From Papilionanthe hookeriana x Papilionanthe teres (taxonomy: Eukaryota > Streptophyta > Magnoliopsida > Asparagales > Orchidaceae), in contig CM040421.1 in assembly GCA_022702705.1 (NCBI GenBank), positions 62,866,197-62,930,196 on the forward strand: DNA of 64,000 nucleotides, given 5' to 3'. Shown here one piece after another: positions 12,401 through 25,310 of this stretch (positions are counted from its first letter, which is position 1; each line of letters opens with the position of its first letter). Under the pieces are notes generated by a model, which saw nothing but the letters and a program-made list of their open reading frames with translations, made no database searches and had not been told where the DNA came from. The translations under genes and the position numbers were made by a program.

Positions 12401-14164
12401 TCGTTTTTGTGTGGAATCTTCCCGATTTTTCTAAAGTCAGCGTATATTCCTGCATAAACATCTCTATTTTTCAAATTATCATTGCCTATTTTGTATAAAA
12501 TTGTATTAATTAAAATAATGATAAAAATACAAACTAAAATTTGGTAGGTTACTACACTTGTATATCCTAGAAAAACAAACTTGGTCTAACTCATTAAGTA
12601 TAACCCTAACTTAACAAAACCTAAAACTCAAGTAAAATAAATCGCATTAAATTATAAATACAAATAATCTAAAAATTACTCTCACTATAATTTAGCTCAT
12701 GAAACTCCCATAAAAATTTCAAGTCAAATGGAGTTAATTTAAATACTTAAATGAATTATTCGAGTTAAATCACATTTTCGCAATTATATAATTAAAATAA
12801 TTAAAATACACTTCAAACAATTACCAAATTAATTTTGGGAGTCATCTCATGATTAGGAGGAACTCCGAAAAATAAAATTGTAATTAAGATAATATTTTCT
12901 TTTTAAGCATTATTTTAATATTTAACAATTAAATTAATAAAATCACAAAATTAATAAAATTGTCAGTAATATTCCAAATTATCTCTTAAAGATTTAGGAA
13001 CAATTTGGGTAATTTTTCCTAACTCCATAAATGAAGATATTAAATTTTAAAGGAATAAAATCATTATCTAAAAGCTAAAAAATGAATTTCTTAACTTTCC
13101 ACAAAAATAATTCTAAAAATTAAAATAAAAATCAGAAAAATATGAACTCTGATTGTGTCTCCCGATCTTAGAGAGATTCAAGAAAAATATAAAACTTAAT
13201 TTTCAACCCCTAAAATATTTAATAATTAATTAATACTTCAGAAATTAAACTAATTTTAATAATTAAATGAAAGATCAACAAAATATACTAGCTCTACCTC
13301 TAATAAAAATTTCAAAGCCAAAGGCTTCTTTTGGTCAAGTTATCGAATTTTCATTAAAAATCTCTATTTTTGCATTAAAATAATTATATAAATTATATTA
13401 ATTTTTGAATAATCACATTTTCTCATCTAATGTTTTAATTGACCCATGGGTGGGGTAGCATATAAATTTTGAAGTCATTTGTGTTAAATTTAAAGAATTA
13501 TGATGCGATAAATAATAGGCAAAAGTGTAATTTTGAAGAATTTAGACTTAATCAACATTTAGGATTAATTAAAAGTGGGAAATGGGCAATGAATGATCTT
13601 AATTATTATGTTTGAATGATTGAAAGATAAAGGATAATTGTAGAAACCCATCTCATTTTTGTCATAAAAGATAAAGTTTATGATTTAATTAATTATTATA
13701 ACTGAGGAAAATTAAATTAAATTATAAGGTTAGGGTAGGTTTTGGAAGATGATAACTCACTAATCCAACACGCCTTTTATTTGATGTTAAATAATAGCTG
13801 ATTGATTTGATAAGAATCGTGTTTATACCGGCTAAACCTTTCCAAACATTACAAAATATACCCACCGAAATCATATGGCTCGGTAGGCGAGGCTTAACCG
13901 GAAAATTGGACTAATAAGGATTAGAAAAGGGAACACGATTAATCTAAACCACTTTTGAAACACTAAAAGCCCATCAAAATTGATTCAATTCTTCCATAAA
14001 TTAAGTTTCGCTCTATAAAGGCCCCACTTACAAAATTCATAAGTGAAATATCAAAATAACTACCCCACCTTTTGTAGGTGAAATTTAGTCCATAATTTAC
14101 CCTACCTTAGGGGATAATGAAAAAAAGTAGTGGTATTCGGATGATGGAACGGTGGGATCTTAAC
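9463..14164 (+). mobile_element. Tat-family long LTR, copy A (left-truncated)
   Basis: Reverse complement of the LTR blocks seen at 30588-37665 and 55744-64000. Order in this orientation: U3 end block (9463-9740), CCAAA-rich low-complexity U3 (9900-11000), TATA region (11365), R region (11590-11840), short GC-rich block (12040-12140), block related to tttttattttatttttatg (12195-12245), AT-rich U5 (12250-13600), and the LTR end at gggatcttaacc (14152-14165). No protein coding is visible; the short open frames are low-complexity. The U3 start is missing, replaced by repeat E. Confidence 0.65.
11365..11375 (+). promoter_or_regulatory. Probable LTR TATA box, copy A
   Basis: gttataaaatc followed by a segment ending in cttcacgacc. 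Boxes stand at the equivalent place in the other LTR copies (21417, 59621; weakened at 34127), each close to a conserved CCTTCACGRCC-like or equivalent block. This fixes U3/R polarity as left to right. Confidence 0.5.
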
Positions 14165-15090
14165 CGGTTCTCGCTAAATCAACCTAAACATCGTCCTCAT
14201 AATAAGACATTAAGACACCTCAAATCAAAACTTTCAAAATACGACATACCTCTTTTCTGCCAATTGACACTTCTTTAAACTAAACCTACTACGACGAGGA
14301 GCTTGGAGCATGCATAGTGGGTACACTCACCATCTTCAACAGCAAATCTCCTTAGAAATTTAAACAAACAAGCCACAGACTTCTAGTAGTTTCGCTTCAA
14401 AGGCTAAGATAAACCCTCACCTTATCTCCAGTATTTGCATGACCATGTTGTGCAATATAAGCCCTAACTCATCTTAGGATTCCACGGTTGCCATCTGGTA
14501 TGACATAAACCATCCCATCTTTCTAGGCTAGTCACATGATCTATCAAGTGAGTGTAAGCTCTAAATAACAAAATTAATGTGATGAAACATCAAATAAATA
14601 TTCAATCAAGTCAAACAATAGATGGGCTGGGAAAACACCAAGATTCTATTGAATCTATGTCTTTCCCTAGTCTTTCCTTCCATTGATTCCACAAAAATTG
14701 TTCCAAAATTTGAGCCACCACCTATTGAATCTCCCCATTACCACATTTAGAACTCACTCGTTAAGTCAGCTTTAATACAACAGCTTCTAATTTATATCAA
14801 GAGTTTTCAGAGGTATCTGGTACCTAAGATGTAATTAATTATAGGGGCTTGTACCAGGAAACCAAAAGACCCCAAATTAACAAATCCTATCTAATTCCTT
14901 CATATTATATAGAGGATATCATTATTGACATAAATGGTCAAATGACTAAACGAATAATATCTTAGATTCTTTAGTTTATTTGATCAAGTCTCATCACTAA
15001 GCAATGTGTCCATTCTTCGGGATAGACACATAGCTTATAGCAAAGTGCTTGATTATTTTAAACCATCGATTATATGATCACTTTTGATTT
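14165..15090 (+). other. Tat-family 5' leader, copy A
   Basis: Continues past the LTR end as in 27093-28063 and in 55743-54790 (minus): blocks gtaattaattatagggg, gtttatttgatcaagtc and gtgtccattcttcgggatag are shared by all three. No gag ORF follows; the sequence runs into repeat E near 15090. Confidence 0.55.
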
Positions 15091-15730
15091 CATATTTTTT
15101 AAAATAAAAAAATGATATTTTTCTAAAATTATATTATTAAATTAAATCGCACTATCTAAAAAAACATGAAGGATTCACTTTAACAACGAACATCTATGAC
15201 ATCTTGGGGCTTTCTTTTGGAAGCTTTCAATTTTTTTAGGATCATAAAGAAGTAGGTAAGCCGGATCTCATGAGAAAAATAACTATTTTTTAATGTTCCA
15301 AGGGTCCTCTTTTTTGGGTTATATTTTGGAACGTTCACCTTTCAAACCAAAATTTTAGCCAAAAGTTCAAATTTTTGCTTTCTTAAAAATCAAGTAAACA
15401 AATAAGATTTGCATATATATCACACAATTCCTTCATGTATTTACATAAATAATAATTAAAATTTATTATTTATTTTAGGTCATTTTAGTAATTCTCGAAC
15501 ATTAATAAGAGCAATTATTGAGAAGGGTTTGATTAATAGTTTTCTCTTAATTTATTCGGTATTTTATCATCTAACTTTTGAAAGAACTCCCACTTAATAT
15601 GCTTTTCATCAAGAGGGAAGAATTTAAAAAAAATATTAGTCTAAAGCTAAATTGAAATTATTTTTGTCATATATATATATATATATATATAAACCCTAAA
15701 CTACAAGCATAATAATTTATCTCTTTCGAG

Positions 15731-15763
<33 letters not shown>

Positions 15764-15765
15764 AC
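15091..15765. repeat. AT-rich repeat E, copy 3, left part, with (TA)n
   Basis: 15340-15680 matches 5878-6120. Two (TA)n runs (15669-15690 and 15731-15760) lie at the right end, at the border with the LINE remnant. The first 90 bp after the Tat leader are not assigned. Confidence 0.55.
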
Positions 15766-18190
15766 TCAAGGATCAAATTTTATTGCTTCTCGTAAAGTCT
15801 ATTACATCTTATATGAGGAATAGAAAGTAAATCCCCATGTAAAAGAACATTAAATGCATTAAAATAAGAAGAAGAAACATTGATGTAGCATAAGCATTGC
15901 AATTAAATTCCATGGATGAAGTAGCCTTTCTAGAAAGCCAAGACCAATGTGCCGATTCTCTCTATAGACGGATCTAAATAATAGCATGAGAAGAAGCTAA
16001 AGCACCGATCTTATTAATCCAAATCAGAGAACCAAGGAACCTTAGCTTTATGAAGCAAAATTTGCACTAAAGATAGAGAATCCATTTCCATATGTTTGAA
16101 ATTTCGATTTTTCATAATAAAGCAACTTTAGCCCCTAATAAACTGCTATAGTTTTGCATCAAGAGCATTCACACTAATTCAGCAGAAATATACCATAAAC
16201 ATTTGCCAATGTGATTTCTACAAAGCACACCAATTCCAGTGTAAGATTTAAGAGAAACTACCATCGAATTTATTTTTATCCATGGAATTTTGTGTGCTCT
16301 CCAAATAACATGTCAGATTCTACGAGCAAAAGAGATGAACTATAAGATTGATAAAAGCTTCCCGATCTTAAGAAGATGAGATATACAAATCCTCGCTAAC
16401 CATTTGGGAAGAGAATATTTATTATTAAAAATAACATCATTTCTACACATCCACATACTGTATCATGACCAATGGAATAAAAATTTCGATGATAACTTCC
16501 AATCCTCGCCAACAAAAGGATTCAAGATCAGCCTAAAGTTGAAATTTAGAAAGAGACCGCGTTGAAATCAAAACCTTCTTCCGCATTTCCGAACAGCTTC
16601 ACAATTCGGTAAAATGGCGATAAATAGTTTCCCGATTTCGAATGACAGAGAGATGGCACATAGAAGGGCCAATTTTATTACATTTTAATTTTTTAAGTTG
16701 CTATCAATTGGCAAAGATTCTCTCCTAAATAATTCCAACAAAAAAAAGACATTGAAGGTGTGATAAATTTGTTCCATAAGAGCTCCCCACAATCATTGAC
16801 AGCTAATTAATATTCAAAGAAAAATGAATTTAGACGTACTTTGATTATGATAATTCTTAGTAATCAATCTATCCCGCTTTGATGGTTGAATAGGTATGAT
16901 AAGATCTTCCTTGAGTTCATTTTTATATAGTTTGAAGTTTGGAGACATCCCAAATTTAAATTGGATTCCAACAATCACCACTTTCAGGAATAGAAGTAGA
17001 ACTATCAAATTGTTTCTTTAAGGAATATTGATATACCCAATTATCAAAGCAAAATTAATTTACCATTCCCAAGTTCCCAAACAAAGATATTTTCAGCATA
17101 ATCTCTCACTTTCAACAAATCCTTCCAGCTTTTTGAATCACCATTCTTCATTCGGGATTCCGAGAGGATGAATGTCACATTAACATTTGTCATGCATAAA
17201 TTTGAAACAAATTGAATTTTTCTCTCTAAATTTAATCCATTGCATGCAGTAAAAAGAAAAACTTAAATGCTAAAAACTTTTAAACCCTAAGCCACCACTA
17301 GCAATAGGTTTACAAAGTTTATTCCAATTTGTCCAATGCATTTCTATGTGTTGCCCTTCCCAAAAAAACTTGTTAAAAGTAATGTATAATAATTTCTTGG
17401 TGCTTTTTTTCATTTTAATCATTTGAAGAATGTAGAGAGTGAAATGTGGTTAAAACACTCTTTAGAAGGGTCACTCTACCTCCATTAGACAAAAAGAGTT
17501 TGTCCAACATCGAATTCGAGAAGTAATTATATCAATCACAAGATCATAATGAGAGAGTTTAATTCACCTTTAACTAAAGGAAACCGTATATAGAAGAAGA
17601 ATTCTTGCTTCCTTGAATCCAGTGAAATCAGAAATCATTTCCTAGCCTTAAGAGATGCAATGGAACTTGATAAGAACTCGACATCTAGCTTTATTAAATG
17701 ACATAATGGTGACTTCCTCAAATTATGTAAAAGCTTCATCATGCATTTAATGGAATTCTTAATACACACATAAAATGATTACATCATTCGTATAAGCCAA
17801 ATGGCTTACCAACTGATTTGAACTATACAAACCGAGTGTAGGGACAATTTTGCCGAGCTTGATTAAGAAGTTTGGAGAGGTAATCAAATGCCAAAATAAA
17901 AATATAAGGAGACAATGGATCTCCTTGTTTAATACCCCCTACCAGCTCTAAAGAATCCATGACAACCACCATTAATCATCACACTATAGTAATTATTTTG
18001 TAACCATCTGGAAATTACATTGCAGAAATCCATACTGAAACCTCTAGAAGAAATAACCTTTAAGATAAATGACCAACTGATGGTATCAAATGCCTTGGAT
18101 AGATCTAATTTAAAAATAATATTAGTACCCCTACAAGGCTTATCAAGATCAATTAGTAATTCTTGAGCCAATAATACATTCTCACAAATA
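15766..18190 (-). pseudogene. LINE (L1-type) ORF2 remnant: reverse transcriptase, zinc-binding tail and RNase H
   Basis: Minus strand. From 18190 to about 17925: RT fingers/palm with LDLSKAFDTISWSFILKVI. Then KQGDPLSPYIFILAF (about 17945-17890, other frame). The catalytic box follows at 17783-17794, reading YTND where YADD/FADD is expected. Next are SNGGRVTLLK (about 17490-17460), the typical plant LINE segment around FNKFFWEGQH (17390-17350), a zinc-binding reverse-transcriptase tail (about 16460-16370), and a decayed RNase H start (about 16320-16150). It is 5'-truncated in the RT at the right and carries many stops. In life this protein would nick target DNA (through a missing endonuclease) and copy LINE RNA. 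It splits repeat E copy 3. Confidence 0.85.
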
Positions 18191-18202
18191 CATATATCTA
18201 TC

Positions 18203-18223
18203 TGTGTGTGTGTGTGTGTGTGT
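18203..18223. repeat. (TG)n microsatellite
   Basis: About 10 TG units between the LINE breakpoint and the right half of repeat E copy 3. Confidence 0.95.
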
Positions 18224-18224
18224 T

Positions 18225-18770
18225 TATATGAACGGTAAAATTGTTTAGATGATCTATGAGATTTAGATGTGATTGCATGATGCATTCGTATTTTGTGCAT
18301 GAAACATTCACCTGCTCAGTTTTACTTTAAAATTTATTATTTTATTCTTATTAAATGAACTATCATTTGTGATTATAAATGTCATGCAACCTACATTATT
18401 TAATTCTGAGACCATTGATAATTCTAATGAGTTGAATTTTTAAATATTAAGTTGATTATTTTAAATAGATTGAATATAAATTAAGTATTTAAAATCAAAT
18501 ATTTTATATAAGCATCTCTATTTTCTACCTTCCTTTTTTGCTAAAATGTACATCATTTGGGGTCTTAGATTATTATTTTTTATTAATTAAACCATATTTA
18601 AATAGATTTTAAATTGCTCACTAAATATATTTAATTCTAATAAATAAAAATGAATACATTATCATAATAAATTTAAATTCACTCTAAATAATTTTCGACA
18701 GTTCTGACATAATCAATATACAATTATCTCTAAAATTAAAAAATTCAAATAATTTAAACGTGTTGTGAAA
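18225..18770. repeat. AT-rich repeat E, copy 3, right part
   Basis: 18225-18590 is a near match to 3318-3650, the strongest similarity between E copies, with only scattered substitutions. Similarity fades after 18600. Confidence 0.75.
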
Positions 18771-19084
18771 AACGACGACAATAAAACGAAAATTGGAATG
18801 AGAAAATTGCAAAACAGTAGGAGACCCAAATTTATGTGGTTTGGTAAATTTCCTATGTCCACGGAGTTGCAGAGAATTTTATCTCTTGGATGATTACACA
18901 CCGGTGATCACATCGACTTACAAGATTACTCTCCCTCTCTACTCCTCTAATCTATCCTCTCTCTCTCTACCAGAGATCCACACCGAAGAAAAAAAAGTGG
19001 GTAAAACTAGCCTGGCAATTACAGTTGACTGGGCTCCATCAATCTTCAACAAAAAGATTCATATAAAATTTATTTGAATTTAAA
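18771..19084. other. Unassigned segment with LTR-like character
   Basis: Contains gacccaaatttatgtggttt and cctatgtccacgg, which recall the 'ACGTGGTTCGGT ... CCTACGTCCACGG' signature common in plant Ty1/copia LTRs, followed by pyrimidine-rich ctctctctctac. No coding region. A copia LTR fragment is a guess. Confidence 0.25.
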
Positions 19085-20765
19085 ATTAGGGTTGGCTGCC
19101 ATGGTGTTGTTTTGATCAAATTTGGCTTGGTTGGGTTTAATTTGGATCATGTGTTAATATGGATTGATTTGAGTTTAGATTAGGCTAGCTTGAGTTTGGG
19201 TTTTATTTGGACCAATTTGATTGATCAAAATGGCTTAAATGATTGTCATAAAGCTTATGGAAATGGATTGGAATGAATTTGAATTGGTTTGGGAAGTGAA
19301 TTTGATGGGTTTTTGTGATTTGGTTAATTTGGGTAACCATGGGTTAAGTTGGATGTAGGTTTGGCTAGAGATTGGTTAGGGCTCAATTGATGGTTCAAAA
19401 TGATGTAGGTGATTGTTATGAAAGGTTTAGGATAGAAATTGGGTGGAAATTTTTGGTTTAGGGGATTCAATTTGGAGAATTTAGGTCATGTGGCAACCTT
19501 AGGGTAAATTTGGGGGATCTTGGTTTCAAATGATTTTTTATGGGATTTCAATCAAAATTTTAGCCATATTAATGTTTTGTTTGGTATAGGAATGTGTTAG
19601 GAAGAGTTTGGAATTTGGTTTGGGGAAAACTGAGTGGCTTTGGGTCATTTTAGGGTGAATTGGGTCATAAGGCCAAAATTGGGGGTTTTGGATTAAAGTT
19701 GAAATTGAAGTCAAATGTGAACCAAATTGGGCTTGGATTTGATTTAAATTGGTATTGAGGATGTTGAATTTCAGTTTGAAATTGAATTTGATCAAAATTG
19801 GGGTCAATTGGGTTGATTTGGTTTGACATTGGGTTCATTTGGGCTAAGTGACCCAAGTTGGGATTTTGGGTTTAAAGTGGGTTAATTTGGCAAAATTGGG
19901 TTATGGTGTAGTTGAACAAAATAAAATTGAGAATTTTTGGGAAATTCTGGAATTGTTTGGGAATTTTTGGATATTTTGGAATTTTGGGCAAAAAGGGTAT
20001 TTAGGGTATATGGAGGTTATTTGGAGTGTATTAGGGTATTTTGGTGGATTTAAGAGGTGGTTACTGTTTTGAAATGATTTTTAGGAATTTTGGGTTATTT
20101 TTGGGAAATTTTGGATGATTTGGTTATTGTAGGGACAATTTAGGTAATTTTGGATAAGTTTAGAGACCCGGGTCAAATTTTGAAATTTTGGAAAATTGAA
20201 GGGGGCTTCAAATAGGGAAGGATAGAGCCATTTTAGTGGGGTCAAGATTGAGTAAAATTGATTTGGAATGGAATTAGGGTTTAGGAGCATGAGCCATGGA
20301 CTTAGCCAAGTCCAACCACTTTGGGACCAAGTCTAGCAAAATGGTAACCACTTTATGATCATTCACATATTGACCCTAGCCATCTTAATCAAAGACCAGT
20401 GGCTTTGGTTCAATCATGTGAGTTTCATGAAGGGTAGAAGGTAAGGGTTCAAGGTTTGGGTTAAGTGGCTTAGGGGTATGTGTGTGTGCAATAGAAGCTC
20501 AAGTCACCCAAGGTTACCCTAAGTCCAAACATTCCTGTGGGAACTCACTGTTGGTTTTTCATATGGTGGTTTTAACCTTCCAAGGTGATTTAGAGGTTTG
20601 TAACCATCCAAGTGGGGTCCCAAGAGGAGTCAAGAAGTGGCTGAAAATTTCTAAATGGTGGGTCCCAACTCTAGTCCTCTAGGATAGTCAAGGAGAAGTC
20701 TTATGGCTAGATCCTGAGCACTAAGAGGAAGATCAGACCTCACCAAAAATGAGGTCAACAATCAT
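19085..20765 (-). mobile_element. Partial Tat-family LTR (U3 piece), copy G
   Basis: TTGGG-rich low-complexity sequence in the same orientation as 34500-35650 and 60200-61500. It then has the block ggtgggtcccaactctagtc (20660-20679) and cctcaccaaaaatgaggtca (20738-20757), matching 61893-61996 closely. Only the U3 part is present. It meets copy HB, which is in the opposite orientation, at about 20765. No coding potential; the 74-residue open frame in it is low-complexity. Confidence 0.6.
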
Positions 20766-21416
20766 CATGAAGGAAAATGAGGTGTCATTCCATCCCAAAC
20801 CCATACCATGACTAACCTCTCCTTGACAATGTGGTGGTTGACTACCTTGAGGATGATATGCCATGCCTCATAGACCACCCAATGAAAAGAAAACACCACA
20901 TTTAACTCTCTTTTTACCATGGTTAACAAAAATGGAGACTCATCATGATGCCATGATAAGTGAGCTTCAAAGGTGACAATCAACCATATTATCCATGGGT
21001 GAAGATTTAGATGAGTCATTACTCACCTCTACCCTTACCCAATCAAAGAAAATTTTACCTTACCCATGCATTTCACTGTGGTAAAGAGTTATCATTGCCA
21101 AACTATGACAAGGTTGAGAATTGAAGCTTAAGTGTCAATCTCTCCTCAAAACATTGAATGTGACAAATGGACTATGTGGGGAAGGTTTACCTACAACATT
21201 TCAATCAATCTAATAGCCTCCCAACTCACCCAGTGGAAGCAAGCCAAGTTTTGAGTTAAATCTTCACCATATTTGGGACTCCACATGGGTTAACCTTGAA
21301 AAATGATTTGATCTTATCCTCAGCTAAAATTTTATTTTCAATGCATTAATGAGGAAGTTAATAACTTCCCCAAGTAAATTCTAACCAACCCAAGCACCTC
21401 CCATAGCCATCCATGG

Positions 21417-21426
21417 CTATATATGG
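21417..21426 (+). promoter_or_regulatory. Probable LTR TATA box, copy HB
   Basis: ctatatatgg at the position equivalent to 11365 in copy A, followed about 30 bp later by the start of the presumed R region. Confidence 0.4.
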
Positions 21427-22829
21427 ACATAACCCCAGAAGCCTAAGAGAAAGGAGACCAACATAGAAGACACACTTACACTGCCTAAGCCCTGAAACAT
21501 CCAACACAAAAATTGTTCCCTAGGACCGAAGCAGTAGATTCCCCATGCATCCAAGCTCTTAAAACCACTCAATCCTTCCAATTATGTTAACCCAAAAACC
21601 CCAAAACAGGAAAAGTTTTGGGTTTGAAATGAAGCTATCCAAAACTTTAAATTAACCATCCCTGAAGCTTCCTAGGACCCTAGAAAGACAAGCCCAATCA
21701 AAATTGACCATCCCCATAGATCCTAACCCACTGTTTGACCTCCCCCTCTCAAGCCGAGATACCTCGAGGACAAAGTCATATATAGACCCGATTTCAACTC
21801 AAATTGACTTCGGGAAAAGCTTCCTGAGATCGAAACAAAACTTCCAAGCCATCCAATTTGAGTCTATACTCACTGAGGCCAAGGTATGGTTCTTCACACC
21901 CAACCCGAGCTTAGGCTTTGTCTAGAGTAGGTTTAGCCAATTCAAAACCCATACAAATCTATATGGATATGTTCATCTCCTCTAGATGAAGCTCTAGAAA
22001 CAAAAAATTGCTCGATTCCATCAAGAATCAAGCGAGTTCTTGTGTCTAGAATACCGACGGTGTTCGGGTTTAGAACAGATGAAGAGGATGAACGGATATC
22101 GTCCATTTTCGTGTTTTGGAATTGGACGACTGTGATTCATTCTAGCTTGATCCGCTGTTCGGATCCCTACAGCGGATCAGCCGCATTTCGACGCATACGA
22201 GGACACGCGATGTCATCTAATAATATAGGGCTTAATTTGGATTTAAATAAATCTAGTTAACCTTAAAATAATCAAAAAATTATATCTTTTCAAAAAAAAC
22301 TCATACAAATAAAATAAAATACCATCTGACTCAGCATGATGAGGAGTAAATTATGAGACCAAAATCATAATTTTATTCTCTGTATTTAGTTTTTAAATAA
22401 CTAAATACTCTCTGGAGTATTTAATTATTTAAAATTATTTACGAAACAGAAAAATCTAAACTTTAGGAGTATTATCTCTAGGCCCTTAGGAATATCCCAT
22501 GATTCTTCCTAGGCTAGGGAAATCTTCTAAGACATCATTTCCTAATTTTCAAGACACTTTGTTATTATTTTAAATAATAATTATAAAATGAAAATTAAGG
22601 AAAATAAAATTGGAATATGGTTAGGAAATTTAAGGTGATAGACAATAACATTAAAATGACAATTCTTAAGCCATTAAACAATTTTAAAAGACATTTTCAA
22701 AATTACGGTTAAAATTTATTATAAATTATTAACTTACAACCCTTTCACTCAACTTAGCCTATTCAACAATAGACCAAGTCAAATTTGAGTCTAACCCAAA
22801 ATAGACTCAAGACCAACTTAAAAAAATCC

Positions 22830-24440
22830 AATTAGACCTAATTAAAACCATAATTAAACTATTAAACCTTAATTACATTAGTTTTAATTCAAAATTAATA
22901 CTTTAATTAAGTTTAAGGATATATTAAACTTAATTAACTTAATTAAACCTTAATGACATTAAGTTTAATTTAAAATTGACTTTAATAAAGTATAAAGACA
23001 TATTAAACTTTATTAATTCAAAATTAAATACTTTAATTAAGTTTACGGACATATTAAACATAATAAACTCATTAAACCTTAATTACATTAAGTTTAATAC
23101 AAAACCAACATTTTAATTAAGTTTAAGAACATATTAAACTTAATTAACTTAATTAAACCATAATGACATTAGGTTTAATCCAAAATCAGATTTTAATTAA
23201 GTTTAAGGACATATTAAACTTAATTAACCCATTAAACCTTAATTACATTAGGTTTAATAAAAAATCAACACATTAATCAAGTTTAAGAACATATTAAACT
23301 TAATTACTTAATTAAACCTTAATAACATTACTTTTAATCCAAAATCCGATTTTAATTAAGTTTAAGGACATATTAAACTGAATAAAACCATTAAGACCTT
23401 AATTGCATAAGGTTTAATGAAACCTAAACCCTAATTAAGTCTAACACATTAGACTTAATTAAACTATTAAACCTTAACAAACTAAGGTTTAATCAAACTA
23501 AACCCTAATTAAGTCTAACACATTAGACTTAATTAAACTATTAAACCTTAACCAACTAAGGTTTAATCAAACTTAAATTCTAATTAAGTCTAACACATTA
23601 GACTTAATTAAACTATTAAATCTTAACCAGCTAAGGTCTAATCAAATTTAAACCCTAATTAAGTCTAACACATTAGACTTGATTAAACTATTAAACCTTA
23701 ACCAACTAAGCTTTAATCAAAACTAAACCCTAATTAATTCTAGCACATTAGACTTAATTAAACTATTAAACCTTAACTAACTAAGGTTTAATCAAAACTA
23801 AACCCTAATTAATTCTAACACATTAGATTTAATTAAACTATTAAACCTTAAACAACTAATGTTTAATCAAACTTAAACCCTAATTAAGTCTAACACATTA
23901 AACTTAATTAAACTTTTAAACCTTAACCAACTAAGGTTTAATCAAACTTAAACCCTAATTAAGTCTAACACATTAGACTTAATTAAACTATTAAACCTTA
24001 TCCAACTAAGCTTAATCAAACCTAAACTCTAATTAAGTCTAACACATTAGACTTAATTTAACTATTAAACCTCAATTAACTAAGGTTTAATCAAACATAA
24101 ATTAGGTCTAACACATTAGACTTAATTAAACTATTACACTTTCACCAACTAAGGTTTAATCAAACTTAAACCCTAATTAAGTCTAACACATTAGACTTAA
24201 TTGAACTATTAAACCTTAATCAACTAAGGTTTAATCAAACTTAAATTAGGTCTAAAACGTTAGACTTAATTCAACTATTAAACCTTAACCAACTAAGGTT
24301 TAATCAAAATTAAACCATAATAAAGTATAACACATTAGACTTAATTAAACTATTAAACCTTAATCAATTAAGGTTTAATCAAACTTAAATTAGGTCTAAC
24401 ACATTAGAATTAATTAAACTATTAAACCTTAACCAACTAA
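22830..24440. repeat. Tandem array, about 75-bp unit with inverted halves
   Basis: From about 23410, some 14 units of 63-77 bp share cattagacttaattaaacta, ttaaaccttaaccaactaag and gtttaatc. 'taaacctta' and 'taaggttta' form an inverted pair in each unit, as do 'tctaacacatta' and 'gactt' flanks. 22830-23400 holds an older version with units around 80 bp (gtttaaggacatattaaact). Many units contain aaaccctaa, one and a bit plant telomere motifs. Non-coding. Confidence 0.9.
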
Positions 24441-24469
24441 AGCTTAATTACACCTTGACCTAAAACGTA

Positions 24470-25310
24470 ACTTAATTCTAACCCATATTGGACATAAGTT
24501 AAATCTAACTTAGGTTCAACATGACATGAATCTAAGTTAACTTAAAACCTAAAAGTCCAATTCATATTGAACTTAATTCAAACATAACTTAGATTCAACA
24601 TGACATGAATCTATGTCAACCCAATCCTAACTTAAAGTCTAACCCATATTGGACTTAAGTCAAACCTAACTTAGATTCAACATGATATTAATCTAAGTCA
24701 ACCCAAACCTAACTCAAATCCAACCCATATTAGACTTAAGTCAAAATCTAATTTAGGTTCAACAGACATGAATCTAAGTTAAACAAAACCTAACTAAGGT
24801 TTAACATGATGTGAATCTAAGTTAAAAAAAACCTAACTTAGATTTAATATGATATGAATCGAAGTTAAATAAAACCTAACTTAGATTCATTATGATATGA
24901 ATCTATGTTAAACAAAACCTACCTTAGATTCAACATGACATGAATCTAAGTTAAAAAAAACCTAACTTAGGTTCAATATGACATGAATCTAAGTTAAACC
25001 TAACTTAGGTTCAATAAGATATGAATCTAAGTTAAACAAAACCTAACTTAGACTCAATATGATATGAATCTAAGTTAAACAAAACCTAACATAGATTCAA
25101 CATGACATGAATCTAAGTTAAATAAAACCTAACTTAAGTACAACATAACATGAATCTAAACAAAACTAAATTTAAGCCTAACCCATATTGGACTCGAATC
25201 AAACATAAACTTAGGTTTATCATAATTTAAACCTACGTCAAACTCAACAAAAATTTTAGGCTCAACCCTTATTGAGCCTAACTTAACTTAGGTTCAAATT
25301 GAACCTGAGT
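24470..25310. repeat. Tandem array, about 46-bp unit with a hairpin
   Basis: Units carry acttagattcaacatgacat followed by gaatctaagttaaacaaaac. TTAGATTCA and TGAATCTAA are perfect inverted repeats around a short ACATGACA-like loop, so each unit can form a hairpin. Fifteen or more units, decayed at both ends. Confidence 0.9.
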
